Shown here one piece after another: positions 44,881 through 56,699 of a stretch of DNA of 64,000 bases. Below the pieces are notes generated by a model. It made no database searches and was not told where the DNA came from. It saw only the letters and a program-made list of their open reading frames with translations. Source of the stretch: Dama dama (lineage: Eukaryota > Chordata > Mammalia > Artiodactyla > Cervidae). The stretch is from the NCBI RefSeq assembly GCF_033118175.1, contig NC_083710.1, positions 43,803,501 to 43,867,500 of the forward strand. The letters are read 5' to 3'. Each line of letters opens with the position of its first letter. Within the stretch, counting starts at the first letter, position 1. Made by a program: the position numbers and the translations under genes.

Positions 44881-46810
44881 TGCATATAAGTAAATGAAAG
44901 TGATTTTTCCTTATATTCCAGAATGATGTTGACAATTCAAAGCAGTAGAAATATGTATATTACTGAACAGATTAACTTGCATGGCTGTGAAAACCATTGT
45001 TCCCACTTTAGTGCCATAGAATATGGGAATGGGTACAAAGATTTGAAGGCCTGAAGATTCAGGTTATACTATCTATTCCTGAGATCCAGGGAAGGGGCGA
45101 GGTTCTTTAGATGGTTTTGAGGGTGACAAGAAAATTATTACAATCAAAGAAAGCATGAGTAAGAGAAAAATAAAAAGGAGATATTTAAAGACTAAAATGA
45201 TCTACAAATTTCTAAAGCTGTTAGGACAAATTTAATTATAACAAGGCTGACTTTCATGCAAAATGGATTAATGTTTCACTTAGAATATTTATCTAACAGT
45301 TATGCTGATTGTTATTGTCCCAAGAGTATTAATCCAGGGAAAATGATTGCTCATTATAAATACAGAATTTCAGAAAAACCCAGTGGAACTTTTTCACAGT
45401 TCTTGGTGACAAATACATATGAAGTGCTTAAGTTTCTTTGGATCATAGTAATAGTTTTGTCAGTTCTAGCTTGTACTATTTCTGAAATTCTCAATCACAA
45501 TGAAGTGATATGTGGGGCTTTAATAGGGAGAGAGTTCCCTATTACACATCTGCACATGTATCAGCTTTGGTTCTGGACTGAATTCCAAGAATGTTTGTAT
45601 AGCAAATAGCCTTGGAAGATAGAAAGGGTGTCCTCCTTTCCAGTTGCAGATAGGTTTGTTTACAGACCAGCTTAAAAGAGATAATGTCTCCTTCCTGGAA
45701 AAGTGAAGACAGATTTGCCGTCATTTCTTTTTTTAAGTTGTGGTTTTCTAAGCTCAGCACTCTCAGCTGTGACACTAATCCACTGTATGCAACATCCACC
45801 TGAGCCCAGCTTTGCTTCAATTCCGTGGAAATTGGGGGCTGAGGAGACTGATTCACTGTCTTTTGTGTGCCTTAGAACAAAGAAATAATATCCTTTTTCT
45901 CTGACCCAGGAGACCCATGTCTTCTGCCAGCATCTATGAAAGTGTGGTAGCGTAATAACATGTTAATTTGCAAAGAGGATAATAACTCGGATATTCCACA
46001 GTTCTTGAAATATAAAATCATGCTCCTCTTACTATCATTTCTTGTAAGTCCATGCTTCCATGTCTCCCATTTCCACTCATCATTATGAAACCTCCTGATG
46101 GTTCCTACCTTATTAGAATGGCTTAGGAATTCTTGTGAAACTAGAGAAGAATGTATGCTAAGTGTGAGCATTTCTCAGTTATCCTATACCAGTTGCCCTT
46201 CAAATTTACTATTGTCATAAATCTTTAATGTCATAAACCTTCAAATCTTTAAAGAGTTACATTTTCTGAGATGGCTAGTATGGTGAAGAGAAATACAACA
46301 TTATGAAACATTCTGGCAATTTAGGATTAACTTATATTTTAAAAAATGACTAGTATGTACCCATTCTTTGTAAAAAGGATGCTGAATGTATTATAGAAGT
46401 TCATAATGGATGAAGTTAAATGCCAAAATATATTGATCTTAGTTATGGGAAATGTGAGATCTGTAGTTCAGACACATGTGTACCCTAAAAAAGAGAGAGT
46501 TTCCAAGGAAATCTATTAATTTTGCTTTAGTAGAAGACACAGGAAAGTTCCTAACTATTGTAAGTAATCCAATGATATATAATGTGCAACAAAAGAGACT
46601 TCACTCTGGATATGAGTTATATTTTCATATTTAGTTTCTAAATAACTGGATCCTTGCTCAGAATGTCATAAAAGGGATTTGCTATTAGAAGGCATATTAT
46701 AAGACATACATTTTCCCCCAAATCTGACTCAATGATATTAAAGCTTTTAGAAATTATAAAAATAGTATTTTTAATTATATATATTTCTGTCATATGTTAG
46801 CAATCTAATT
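44881..46810. other. Unique DNA, no gene recognised
   Basis: About 1.9 kb without clear repeats. Open frames at 45256-45609 (plus, 117 residues, one hydrophobic segment) and 45542-45856 (minus, 104 residues, leucine-rich and partly coiled-coil-like) overlap each other and have no recognised relatives. Confidence 0.4.
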
Positions 46811-46925
46811 GTGAAAGTGAAAGTTGCTCAGTCATGTCCAACTCTCTACGACCCATAGACTATACAGTCCTTGAAATTCTCTAGGCCAGAATACTGGAGT
46901 GGGCAGCCTTTCCCTTCTCCAGGGA
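46811..46925 (-). mobile_element. Bov-tA-type SINE, 3' half only
   Basis: Minus-strand fragment with gttgctcagtcatgtccaac to cagaatactggagtgggcagcc and ctccaggga; the tRNA-like head is missing, so the insertion is 5'-truncated. Confidence 0.88.
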
Positions 46926-46989
46926 CATTTTATATGTCATTAGCTTAATTCTCCCATTTTATCCCTTACATGTGTTGAAAATAAGGCAA

Positions 46990-47020
46990 ACTTATATATA
47001 TATGTATATATATATATATG
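46990..47020 (+). repeat. (TA)n microsatellite
   Basis: ttatatatatatg followed by tatatatatatatatg. The flanking 46926-47254 shows nothing else I recognise. Confidence 0.85.
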
Positions 47021-47254
47021 AGATTATTCCAAGGATTAATATACATGCAGCTTTATATAATTTCTAGGAACTTGTGTGTTCAGAAAATACTGTTCATAAA
47101 AATAAACCCTACAACTCATAAATGCATATAACATTTACTCAATCTTTGAGTCTTTCAATTGTGAAAAAAATAAGCTGATACCTCCTCTTCAAGAAACAGC
47201 GTACTTCAGAGACCTATAGATTTATTATCATGATATGTTTAACTTAATTTAAAC

Positions 47255-48505
47255 AGATCATGCAGCTCAACAGCCCCAAAACAAGAAACCAACCGAGTCA
47301 AAAATTGCCAGAAGACCTAGGTAGACATTTCTTCAGAGAAGACATACAGATAGTCAAAAGGCATATGAAAAGATACTCAGTTCAGTTCAGGTGCTCAGTT
47401 GTGTCCAACTCTTTGTGACCCCATGGACTGCAGCACACCACACTTCCCTGTCCATTACCAACTCCCAGAGCTTGCTCAAATTCATGCCCATCAAGTTGGT
47501 GATGCCATCCAATCATTTCATCCTCTGTCGTATTCTTCTCCTCCTACCTTCAGTCTTACCCAACATCAGGGTCTTTTCCACTTAGTCAGTTCTTCGCATC
47601 AGGTGGCAAAGTATTGGAATTTCAGCTTAGCATCACTAATTATCAGAGAAATGCAAATAAAAACTACAATGTAATATCATCTCACACCAATCAGATATCT
47701 ATCATCAAAATGTCTACAAGTAATAAATGTTGGAGACGATGTGGAGAAATGGGAACTCTGCAAAACTGTTGGTGGATATGTTAATTGGAACAGCCACCAT
47801 GCAGAACAGGATGGGGAGTCCTTTAGAAAGTAAAGTAAAAATAGAGCTACCATATGATCCCGCAATCCCACTACTGGACATATATTCAGAGCAAACTGTG
47901 GTTCAAAAAGTTACATGCACGTCAATGTTCACTGCAGTGCTGTTTAAAATAGCCAAGCCATGGGTACAAACTAAATATCCATCAACAGACAAATGGACAA
48001 AGAAGATGTGGTACATATATACAGTGGAATATTATTTAAGCACAAAACCAAACAAAATAATGACAGTTTCAGCAACACACGGAGACCTAGAGATTGTCAT
48101 ATTGAGTGAAGTATGCCAGACAGAGAGACAAATGCCATATGATATTGTTAATGTATGAAATCTTATAAAATGGTATAAATGAACTTATTTACAAAATCTT
48201 AGTACGGTCACAAATGTAGAAAACAAACATGCTTACTGGTGGTAAAGAGAGAGGAATAAATTGGGAGATTGGGATTAACATATACACAATATTATATGTA
48301 AAATAGATAATTAATAAGGACCTAGTATATAGTACAGGAAATTCTGCTCAATGCTCTGTGGTGACCTATATGAGAAAGGAATCTAGAAAATAATGGATAT
48401 ATGTATATGTATAATTGGATCACTTTTCTGTATACCTGGAAATGACACAATGTTGCTAATCAATTATACTCCAGTATACAAACATTTTTTTTTTAAAAAA
48501 TAAAG
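47255..48505 (+). mobile_element. L1 3' end (ORF2 end plus 3'UTR), interrupted by BovB
   Basis: Plus-strand artiodactyl-type L1. The ORF2 C-terminal region (gtagacatttcttcagagaagac, 47320-47342) resumes at 47632 after the BovB (catcactaattatcagagaaatgc), then a frame at 47727-48158 (143 residues: YDPAIPLLDIYSEQ, WTKKMWYIYTVEYYLS) covers the ORF2 C-terminus. The 3'UTR ends near caattatactccagtatac at 48455-48478. The frame is partly open but truncated. Confidence 0.9.
47379..47630 (-). mobile_element. Short BovB 3' fragment in L1
   Basis: About 250 bp of BovB 3' terminal sequence, minus strand (plus: ttcagttcaggtgctcagttgtgtcc ... gcatcaggtggcaaagtattgg). It interrupts a continuous L1 ORF2 sequence. 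No clean target duplication. Confidence 0.92.
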
Positions 48506-48554
48506 CATATGAAGGGATAATGAAGATGTGGCACATATATCAATTGAATATCAC

Positions 48555-48565
48555 TCAGCCATAAA
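48555..48565. repeat. TSD, left copy, of SINE 48566-48774
   Basis: tcagccataaa, identical to 48775-48785. Confidence 0.88.
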
Positions 48566-48774
48566 GGAGGGCTTCCCTTGTGGCTCAGACAGTAAAGAAT
48601 TTGCCTGCAGTGCGGGAGACCAGGGTTCGATCCCTGGATCGGGAAGATCCCCTGGAGAAGGAAATGGCGACCCACTCCAGTCTTCCTGCCTGGAAAATCC
48701 CATGGGTGGAGGAGTTTGGCAGGCTCCAGTCCATGGGGTCACAAAGAGTCGGACACGACTGAGTGACTTCACTT
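48566..48774 (+). mobile_element. Bov-tA/BOV-A2 SINE, youngest-looking copy
   Basis: Complete SINE with a perfect 11-base flanking duplication. The tRNA-derived head keeps a pol III B-box match (ggttcgatcc, 48624-48633) and a partial A-box (tggctcagacag, 48581-48592). The centre matches the BovB 5' region and the 3' part the BovB 3' end (cagtccatggggtcacaaag). Transcription by RNA polymerase III and mobilisation by BovB machinery are known for the family. Confidence 0.95.
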
Positions 48775-48785
48775 TCAGCCATAAA
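48775..48785. repeat. TSD, right copy, of SINE 48566-48774
   Basis: tcagccataaa, identical to 48555-48565. Confidence 0.88.
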
Positions 48786-49170
48786 AAATTAATAAAGTAA
48801 TGCCATTTGCAGCAACATGGGTGAATCCATGTTCTCTAATAACCTAGAGATTTTTATAGTAAGTGAAGTAAATCAGGCAAAGACAAATATCATATAATAT
48901 TGTTTATATGTGGAATCTAAAAAAAAAGAAAGAAAAAAGATTCAAAATAGACCCACAGACATAAGAAACAAGCTTATGGTTACCGAATGGGAAAGAAAGA
49001 GGAGAAATAAATTAGGAGTTTGAGATTAACAGATACATACTACTATATATAAAATAGATAATCAACAAGTATATAGCATAGTTATATATATAACTGGATC
49101 ACTTTGCTGAAGTGATTCACATCTGAAACTAACACAACATTGTGAATCAACCATACTTCAATAAAAATAC

Positions 49171-51530
49171 AGTAACAGAAATTTAAAGTTAAAAAATATA
49201 TAACTTCTAACTTAAGAATGTCAAGGCTAATAAATGTACTACATAGTAAAATTCAAGGAAAGCAAGTATTGGTTTGAAATTGTATCTCTGTCTTAGTAAC
49301 AGAAAACCAGGGCAATTACGTGTGGGAAAAAGTTAACAAATGCATAATCCAAAGTATGAAAGCTAAAGGGTTTTCCTATGAATAAAACTAATGAAATATT
49401 TGATCTATAAGTCTAGCTCAGTAAATGGCAAAAAAGAAAAAAAAAAAAACTCTGGCCTAAATTAGTAGGTTAAATTTCTTTAGCCTATCATTTCATGTGG
49501 ATGCTTGTTATAATGTTGGGCTCAGTGGAAAACTTTTCTGTTTTATTCTAGAAAGAGGGCTAGATAGAGATAATGATACAGAAAGGCAGAGCAAGAAAAA
49601 GAAAAAAGAGAGGAATGGGGAAAATGGAAGTTTAAAAGTAGTGGCTTTTAGCAATGATGATAAACATGCTTTTTAGGTGGCAAAATGAGATGCATGCAAA
49701 TATCTCTGTACCCTGAAAACATTCAATTCAGAGTGACCTGTGGCAATAAATTATCAGCAAGAAGCTTCAAATTGTAGTCTTGTAATTTCATCAAGATCTA
49801 CAAGATGCAATCTTGAAAACTGCATGGCACGAGGACAAATTGATGCCCTTGTTTTTTCAGACAGCTGAGTTTGATGTACATGATTCTGACTACTTCTCTG
49901 TCCCTCTGTAGCCATATATGGCTATTGTAAATAATTAAGTAGAAATTTGTTACTGTGTTGTCAAATGTATTTCTGATGTTGCTCTTCCTAGCTTCCATTA
50001 AGAAATCCCTTGATTAAATTTTAAAGTCTTAAACAATTTGAGAGTCTGAGAGCACTGGATACAAACTACAATTTGAATGCTTTGCAGGGGAAAGTCATAT
50101 TCTCTTTGGGAGTAGGGAAAAAAAAAGAAAAAAGTGAGGTAGTTAGTATATAGCCCCATGATTCTTTTTCAAGACAAAATATTACAGGTTTGATTACCAA
50201 CTCTGTAGCTGGTTCTTATCGGTCATTTATTTTCCCAATTTCTTTTTCACAGACATTTAAAATATATTGCTTAAAATATTTGAAGTTACTTTTATGTAAG
50301 CAAAAAATGCTTATAACTAGAAATTTAAGCTTTAATCACTCCAGTTGTATAGTATGATAAAAGAAAATACTGAACAAATGCTTATTTACAAAAATAAACT
50401 TAAAACATAATTCCTCTTTATAATTTATTTATAATATTCTCAAATAATTTTTAGGAAGAGAAACAAAGAGAAAAAGGAGCTCAATAATGAAATATGATTT
50501 TCCTGATTATGCTTTGAAAAATGTGAGTAGACTTAATATTTAATCGTATTCTTCTTAAAACGCATGAATTCTAAGCAGATTGGCATGAATGTGCTGCACT
50601 TGTGGGGGTATATCATAATTGTTGTATATAGTTGGAAAAAATCTTTAATTCAAAAAACAAAATATGGCATTAATTTTCTGTTATAATCAACAAGAAGCAG
50701 AACACTGTGTTTTCTGTGGAGTGATATTCAACCAAGATATAAAATGAAATGTTTTCTGCAGATTTTTACCTTCTTTTATGTGGGTGAATGTTACATGGGT
50801 TTATTTCTCCTCTCAGCACATCATTTCCCCACTTGCTTCAATAAAATGGCTGAAAATAAAATATATTTATAGTGCTTAGAACTAGTCTCCTCAGGAACTT
50901 TATTTTTGTGGTGATACATTCCCTAAATAACTCATCTTCTATTTTGACCACTGTAATCATTATGTGTCTCTTTCATTTTGGGATAAAAGAATTAGAAGCC
51001 ACATGATTATTTACATAGGAATTCTCTCTAGATTTGAATTATGTTTTAGCTATTACGAGCCCTGAATCTAAAAGGAAAGTGCTAAAAATTAAAATTGTTA
51101 TACTTTGGTCATACTGCCCTTCTCCTTGTCCCTACCACCAACCTTGGCCTCTAAAGGGTTCATGTCCCATAACTACTATGTTTCACCTCCTTGATTTTGA
51201 AATGTGACAAACCAAGTTTGAATTTTTGTAAACCAAGTTTAGTTGTAGGATCTGTTGGTCTAGAGAGAAACTGGCATAGCCCTTGTCTCTCCTCCTGCTC
51301 TCGTCTTCAGAGGAGAAGCTTTCCCAGACTGGCTCTGGCCTTGGTTCTTGTTTGGGTCTACCCTATGGAATTGTTCTTTTTTAATGTTATGGGGTATTCT
51401 GAAAGGAAAGGGTGGAGAGCCTAATGCTTGTAAATGGAATCTCTCACCACATTCAACGAGTCAATCATCACAACCCATTTTCTCATCAAAAAAATAAAAT
51501 TGGTAACTTGTGCTTTGCAGGTGTGGCTTT
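49171..51530. other. Unique AT-rich DNA
   Basis: No gene or clear repeat family. Short A-runs at 49437-49449 and 50119-50135. The open frame 51191-51424 has no recognisable domain. Confidence 0.4.
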
Positions 51531-51556
51531 GAGGACTGAGATTATATATATCATAT

Positions 51557-51584
51557 ATATATTCATATATATATATGAATATAT
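51557..51584. repeat. 28-bp perfect AT palindrome
   Basis: Centre attcatatat|atatatgaat extended by four paired bases on each side; perfect two-fold symmetry. Can extrude as a hairpin. Confidence 0.9.
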
Positions 51585-51761
51585 GCAAGTTAGTAGGAGT
51601 CTGATATATAATAGGCTATCAATAAATAGTCAATGTCTTTTGTTACCTTCTTAAAATCCTAGACCCAGACTCTTCGGTAGAAAGTACAGTTTTAATTGGG
51701 TTATTAAGTCAATCCATCAAGTTAAAGGTTTGGACAGGAGATGGGGTCAATGCAATGGTTT

Positions 51762-51925
51762 AAAACATTAAAACCACTGGTCTAAAGAAGAAGTTTGAAA
51801 AATATTGATGTGTAGTCCCTCCTCCATAGACTGACATAATTGAGTTGGGTCATGGCCTTGGTATTGGAAATTTAAAACTCCCTGGAGGATTCTAATGCAC
51901 AGCCAAGGTTGAGAACCACTGGTGT
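51762..51925 (+). mobile_element. MER5A-like hAT-Charlie MITE
   Basis: Ends with ctaatgcacagccaaggttgagaaccactg, the 3' terminus of MER5A-type elements, preceded by the ctccctggaggatt block. The left end has aaaccactgg. Non-autonomous DNA transposon fossil. Confidence 0.65.
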
Positions 51926-51984
51926 AGAAGCCAAATGTCTCTGGTATATTTTTAGTTTATGAAGAGCTCCATGAAATACAAAAT

Positions 51985-52155
51985 CCTGCAGTGGTTTTCA
52001 AACTAAGATGTGTCTTCTGCCTGGGTATATTTGGAAATGCTTGCAGGAGGCTTTGCTTTTCAGAGTGACAGGTGGTGTCACTGGCTTTCATATAGGGAAC
52101 CAAGGATGTCAACAATTTCCCCGGCAAGGGAGAGTCATTGCCCCTCATTCATGAC
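51985..52155 (+). mobile_element. MER-type DNA transposon remnant (hAT-like)
   Basis: Opens with cagtggttttcaaac, a typical hAT-Charlie terminal inverted repeat, then ggaaatgcttgcaggaggc, gtggtgtcactggc and ccaaggatgtcaacaatttcc. The layout fits small MER elements; the exact family is uncertain. Confidence 0.5.
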
Positions 52156-52195
52156 CAAAAGACAGTGAGACTGCAAAGTCATGTTTCTACCATTA

Positions 52196-52320
52196 TTTTC
52201 CCCTTCTATATTTCCTTCCTTCCTCCCTTTATTTCTTCCTTACTTCTTTCTTTCCCCTAGGTTTTCTTTCCTTTTAAAGTAATGTTCTGTTTTTCTTTCT
52301 TTTATTTTATTTTAATTTTT
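52196..52320 (+). repeat. Polypyrimidine (CCTT)n-like tract
   Basis: About 120 bases almost entirely C and T, with ttccttccttcctccc and repeated tttctttc. Confidence 0.8.
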
Positions 52321-52616
52321 AAATATCCTGTATATTATTAGAGAAAATCAAATAAGAGCTTAAATTGCCTATGGCCTCAGGAGATGAATTAAGATATTTT
52401 AGACAAAACTGGACAGGGAAGGATTGCACACAACAGACAGACATTTTATTCATGCTCTCCTGCACTATTGTTTAACAATGCTGGGTCAGTAGGTATCTGC
52501 TCTATTTATTCCTGCCCATCCTTACCCTGAGATAATAATAAAAAAAAATACACTAATGCAATTTGTGCTCTTTTCCCATTGATTATACAATGTTCCAGGC
52601 TGCCTTATAGAGTACT

Positions 52617-52720
52617 GAAGCAGCAGCAATAATTAGTACTTATTGAACACCCATTGGGTGCATGCCTGGTACCACACTGTAGACCACTGTGTGAATCTTT
52701 AATAATTCTACTTCTACAGC
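52617..52720 (+). mobile_element. MIR SINE remnant
   Basis: agcagcaataattagtacttattgaacacccattgggtgcatgcctggtaccacactgtagac matches the core of mammalian-wide MIR (…atttattgagcacttactatgtgccaggcactgt…), followed by a taataattctact stretch in place of the usual taatcctcacaac. Confidence 0.65.
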
Positions 52721-53767
52721 CTTCAGTGGAAAATAGTTAGTCAAATAGTACTTTTTTAATAGGTAGAAATCTATCTTTTCAGGCATGTGGTCAAAATCTA
52801 ACAATATAATTTTTTTTCTGCTGATTGGATTTGTAAAGATTTTTTTATCTCTTTTTTATCACTTGACTGTAAAAAATTCTTAGGTAACTGTAAGTACTAA
52901 ATGAAAAACAGCTTCAATTTCTACTGGTATAATTCTTTAACTAGGACGAAAAAACACCAATGTTAATGTATGATACGGGTTTTGACTGTGGCATTGTTCA
53001 ATGTTTATCTGAACCTCCTTTGTGCAGAGTCCAAACACAAAGCATATATAGAACTTATGTTATAGAAAACCCTTGTTTTACACACAGGGAGAGGGGAATC
53101 ATTCAGATACACTGAAAGTTAAATAAACAGAAGAATCACATCATTGATCTACTTCCTACGATTGAATATTTGGTTTGCCTTATTCTTTTTAACCCTTACT
53201 CTTCTAAAATCAGTTATTAATATGTAAAAATTTGGTTTGTGAGAAATGGGTATTGAGTTAATAAAATAAATGGCATGAGTATTGCACATTGAAATTTTCA
53301 TAATTATATGCCCCATATCTAATATCCCTGAATGTGAATAATAACAACACTTATTTTCCTAGCAAAGAAATCAGCATATGAAGGAGATGAATAAAATTTG
53401 CCAATGATGTATATTAATATGAGTATTCAAGTGTTATAAATGAAGAAAGGAATAAATAACACTGCATCAATTAGGACTTGTACACGAGAATTTTTTAAAT
53501 TTTATAAATTATAAAAAGATCCAATGTTTGGCCTTTGATCTCTTTTAAATAGTTAATATTATAATATATTTTTATAAGTGAAAAAACAAATTTCCCAGAA
53601 CATTATTATCAAATAAGTCTTTTTTTGTCTTGTCCATTCACTTTTTATGAAGGACATTGAGTTAGTTTCTGTTTTTGCAGTGAAATATCACACTTAATAC
53701 CCTAGAACATAAAGGTATAGAGTAATAATCTTGGCACATTCTTCATTGATTTTATAATCTGTGTAAG
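52721..53767. other. Unique AT-rich DNA
   Basis: No gene or repeat recognised. Confidence 0.4.
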
Positions 53768-53860
53768 GGTTTCACTGTGCTGTATAGCAGAAACCAACAC
53801 AACATTGTAAATCAATTATACTTCAATAAAAATTAATTTTAAAAAGTAAAAGAAAAAATT
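53768..53860 (+). mobile_element. L1 3'-terminal fragment
   Basis: ctgtatagcagaaaccaacacaacattgtaaatcaattatacttcaataaaaatt is the extreme 3' end of an artiodactyl L1, ending in A-rich sequence. About 90 bp only; heavily 5'-truncated. Confidence 0.85.
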
Positions 53861-54200
53861 TAATTTAAATACTATCCTAGATAAAATATTAAGGTCTTCT
53901 GGTAGGAGAGTGATTTTTACCAATGCCATTCTGTGAAAACATAGTGATTAATTTTTTTAAAATACAAGCTACAAGGCATTGTGACATACTTAAGAATTTC
54001 TTTTCAAGATACATAACTAATCAACTTATTTTTTAATTCTATGGGCTTTAATAACTGTATAAATATTTAAACCTGCCCACCATGCATGCTATCTTTTCTG
54101 TTACAAACAACTACCTTTCCAATCACTTTGCACATTTATTTTGGTTAAATAACATCTCTTATCCATGATGTGAATAGATAAAAATATCATTTTAGCATCT

Positions 54201-54710
54201 TTGGGACATAAGGGGAAAAAAAAAGGACTATCTAATTGGTATGTTAGAAAAGGCAGAGGAACCAGAGATCAAATTGCCAACATCCACTGGATCATCGAAA
54301 AAGCAAGAGAATTCCAAAAATACATCTACTTCTGCTTTATCGACTATGCCAAAGCCTTTGACTGTGTGGATCACAATAAACTGTGGAAAATTCTGAAAGA
54401 GATTGGAATACCAGACTACCTCACCTGCCTCATGAGAAACCTATATGCAGGTCAGAAAGCAATAGTTAGAACTGGACATGGAACAATAGACTGGATCCAA
54501 ATAGGAAAAGGAGTACATCGAGGCTGTATATTGTCACCCTGCTTATATAACTTATATGCAGAGTACATCATGAGAAACGCTGGGCTGGAAGAAGCACAAG
54601 CTGAAATCAAGATTGCTGGGAGAAATCTCAGTAACCTCAGATATGCAGATGACACCACCCTTATGGCGGGAACTAAAAAGCCTCTTGATGAAAGTGAAAG
54701 AGGAGAGTGA
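54201..54710 (+). pseudogene. BovB RT palm in one 169-residue frame
   Basis: The first 14 or so residues are flanking DNA read by chance. Motif A FIDYAKAFD has its aspartate near residue 48. Motif B is HRGCILSP near residues 106-113, with arginine replacing the glutamine kept in other copies. YADD is at residues 148-151. This is the only frame in the window joining motifs A, B and C, but fingers, endonuclease and C-terminus are missing and the frame ends soon after YADD. Confidence 0.88.
54237..54243. repeat. Possible TSD, left copy, of BovB 54244-55402
   Basis: tggtatg, identical to 55403-55409; short. Confidence 0.55.
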
Positions 54711-55402
54711 AAAAGTTGGCTTAAAGCTCAACATTCAGAAAACTAAGACCATGGCATCTGGTCCCATCACTTCATGGCAAATAGATGGGGAAACAGTGTC
54801 AGACTTTATTTTTTGGGGTTCCAAAATCACTGCAGATGGTGATTGCAACTATGAAATTAAGATGCTTACTCCTTGGAAGGAAAGTTATGACCAACCTAGA
54901 TAGCATATTAAAAAGCAGAGACATTACTTTGTCAACAAAGGCCCATCTAGTCAAGGCTATGGTCTTTCCAGTGGTCATGTATGGATGTGAGAGTTGGACT
55001 GTGAAGAAAGCTGAGCGCCAAAGAATTGATGCTTTTGAACTGTGGTGTTGAAGAAGACTCTTGAGAGTCCCTTGGACTGCAAGGATATTCAACCAGTCCA
55101 TCTTAAAGGACTTCAGTCCTGGGTATTCATTGGAAGGACTGATGCTGAAGCTGAAACTCCAATACTTTGGCTACCTCATGCGAAGAGTAGACTCACTGGA
55201 AAAGACCCTGATGCTGGGAGGGATTAGGGGCAAGAGGAGAAGGGGACGACAGCTGATGAGATGGCTGGATGGCATTACCAACTGGATGGACATGAGTTTG
55301 ACTAAACTCTGGGAGCTGGTGATGGACAGGGAGTCCTGGCGTGCTGTGATTCATGGGGTTGCAAAGAGTCGGACAGGACCGAGCGACTGAACTGAACTGA
55401 AC
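54244..55402 (+). mobile_element. BovB 3' half with open RT core
   Basis: 5'-truncated BovB of 1.16 kb starting in the RT fingers (ttagaaaaggcagaggaacc). It holds motif A, a changed motif B and YADD in one open frame, then the C-terminal region in shifted frames (54613-54903, 54785-55051, 55061-55390). It ends with three actga units. A short matching heptamer flanks it. Confidence 0.95.
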
Positions 55403-55409
55403 TGGTATG

Positions 55410-56442
55410 AGTGAAGACATTAATAGTTAAGTAATTATGTGTTGTCTATATTGTTGGCTACTTGGCAAGAATATCTCATTTCTAATTGTTGATGGGATTT
55501 TTAATCTACAGATCCATTAATATTATTCAATTGAAATAAGTAAAAAACATGAAATTATAGTAAAATACAGTATTCTACTCCAGCTAATCCTTATAATGTT
55601 GAAAATGAGACAAATCATGAGTTTACTGGTTTCATATTAATATGTTATCAATCTATATGGGGAGGTAGTTATCATATTAAGATCTTGGAAAATATTTACA
55701 GTTTTATAAACTCCAATCAGCTGTTGGCTTAAGTTACCATAGTATCTGTGGCTGCTATATTACCTGCAAGCATGTGACTTGCTAAGAATAGGTTTGAATG
55801 CCTATACATTTTTAGAAATTTTATATATTTGAGATGGCTCCCCAGCCATAAACTTAATGAGTATGCAGCATATCTTGATATAAATAAGTATTGCTATATT
55901 TTTACTTAGTAAGTACTACTAAACCCCACACAAATGAACAAAATCTTAACTCTTTTTCTGTAGGTTCATCAGTAATACATATTTATTGAGAACAATACAC
56001 TCAATGATATTAAAATATTGATATTTATAAAAATTAAAAATTTCACAAGCATTCTAAAAAATTCACAAGCATTCAAAAAATGCATTCTATTTTTGACATA
56101 CAGCAATAATGAATATATATTAAACCACAAAGAGAACAAGTGAATATGGAATAACTTATATAGATGTTTTCTTATGTTTGCCAATGGAGTCATCTCTGAG
56201 CTATGTTCTTGGAGGGGCCTCAGGTAGTATTTCCTTGGTACATTCACCAGAAGGAAACAGAAATACTGACCATGAGCCACATCTTCAGGAGTGCTTATGA
56301 TCAAAAGCTTGAAAGTAATATATTTACATTTGTATCTCCAATACTTGAGATTTTTTATTGAACATAATCCTTTAATTATATTTTTTTATCATTTGATTAT
56401 GTCCAATAATCAAAGTTTTCATTGGAAAAATGCTTTCAAATC
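55410..56442. other. Unique AT-rich DNA
   Basis: No gene recognised. ttcacaagcattc occurs twice at 56040-56075, a small tandem duplication. Confidence 0.4.
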
Positions 56443-56626
56443 GGGATGCTAGAGAAGATTCTTAAGCATCCCTTGGACTGCAAGGAGATCAAACCAGTCA
56501 ATGCTAAAGGAAATCAACTCTGAATATTCACTGGAAGGACTGATGCTGAAGCTGAAGCTCCAGTACTTTGGTCATCTGATGCAAGGAGCTGACTCATTGG
56601 AAAAAATCCTGATGCTGAGAATGATA
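56443..56626 (+). mobile_element. BovB scrap truncated at both ends
   Basis: About 180 bp of the BovB C-terminal coding region (frame 56501-56710: LEGLMLKLKLQYFGHLM, LEKILML). It lacks the BovB 3' end, so it was cut after insertion. Confidence 0.9.
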
Positions 56627-56699
56627 GGAAAGTTTTCATCAATTTCCCCCCAATTATCCATGTTTAAGACTTCTTATTTCCCCATACTGGCCAGCAGAG

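Larger units (their letters stand above)
48506..49170 (+). mobile_element. Second L1 3' end in tandem, interrupted by SINE
   Basis: Starts at gaagatgtggcacatatatc (ORF2 end, equivalent to 48004-48023 of the preceding L1) and runs through catttgcagcaacatgggtg and tatgtggaatctaaaaaa to aactaacacaacattgtgaatc...caataaaaatacag. Same orientation as its neighbour and offset by about 0.5 kb, so the L1 terminal region is present twice. Confidence 0.88.

Noticed and set aside
45256..45856. Opposed open frames of 117 and 104 residues, one leucine-rich and coiled-coil-like
   Set aside because: They overlap in opposite directions, show no family resemblance and no splice or promoter context; probably chance.
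48566..48640. tRNA-like sequence with A- and B-box resemblance
   Set aside because: It is the SINE head; there is no complete cloverleaf or mature tRNA gene.
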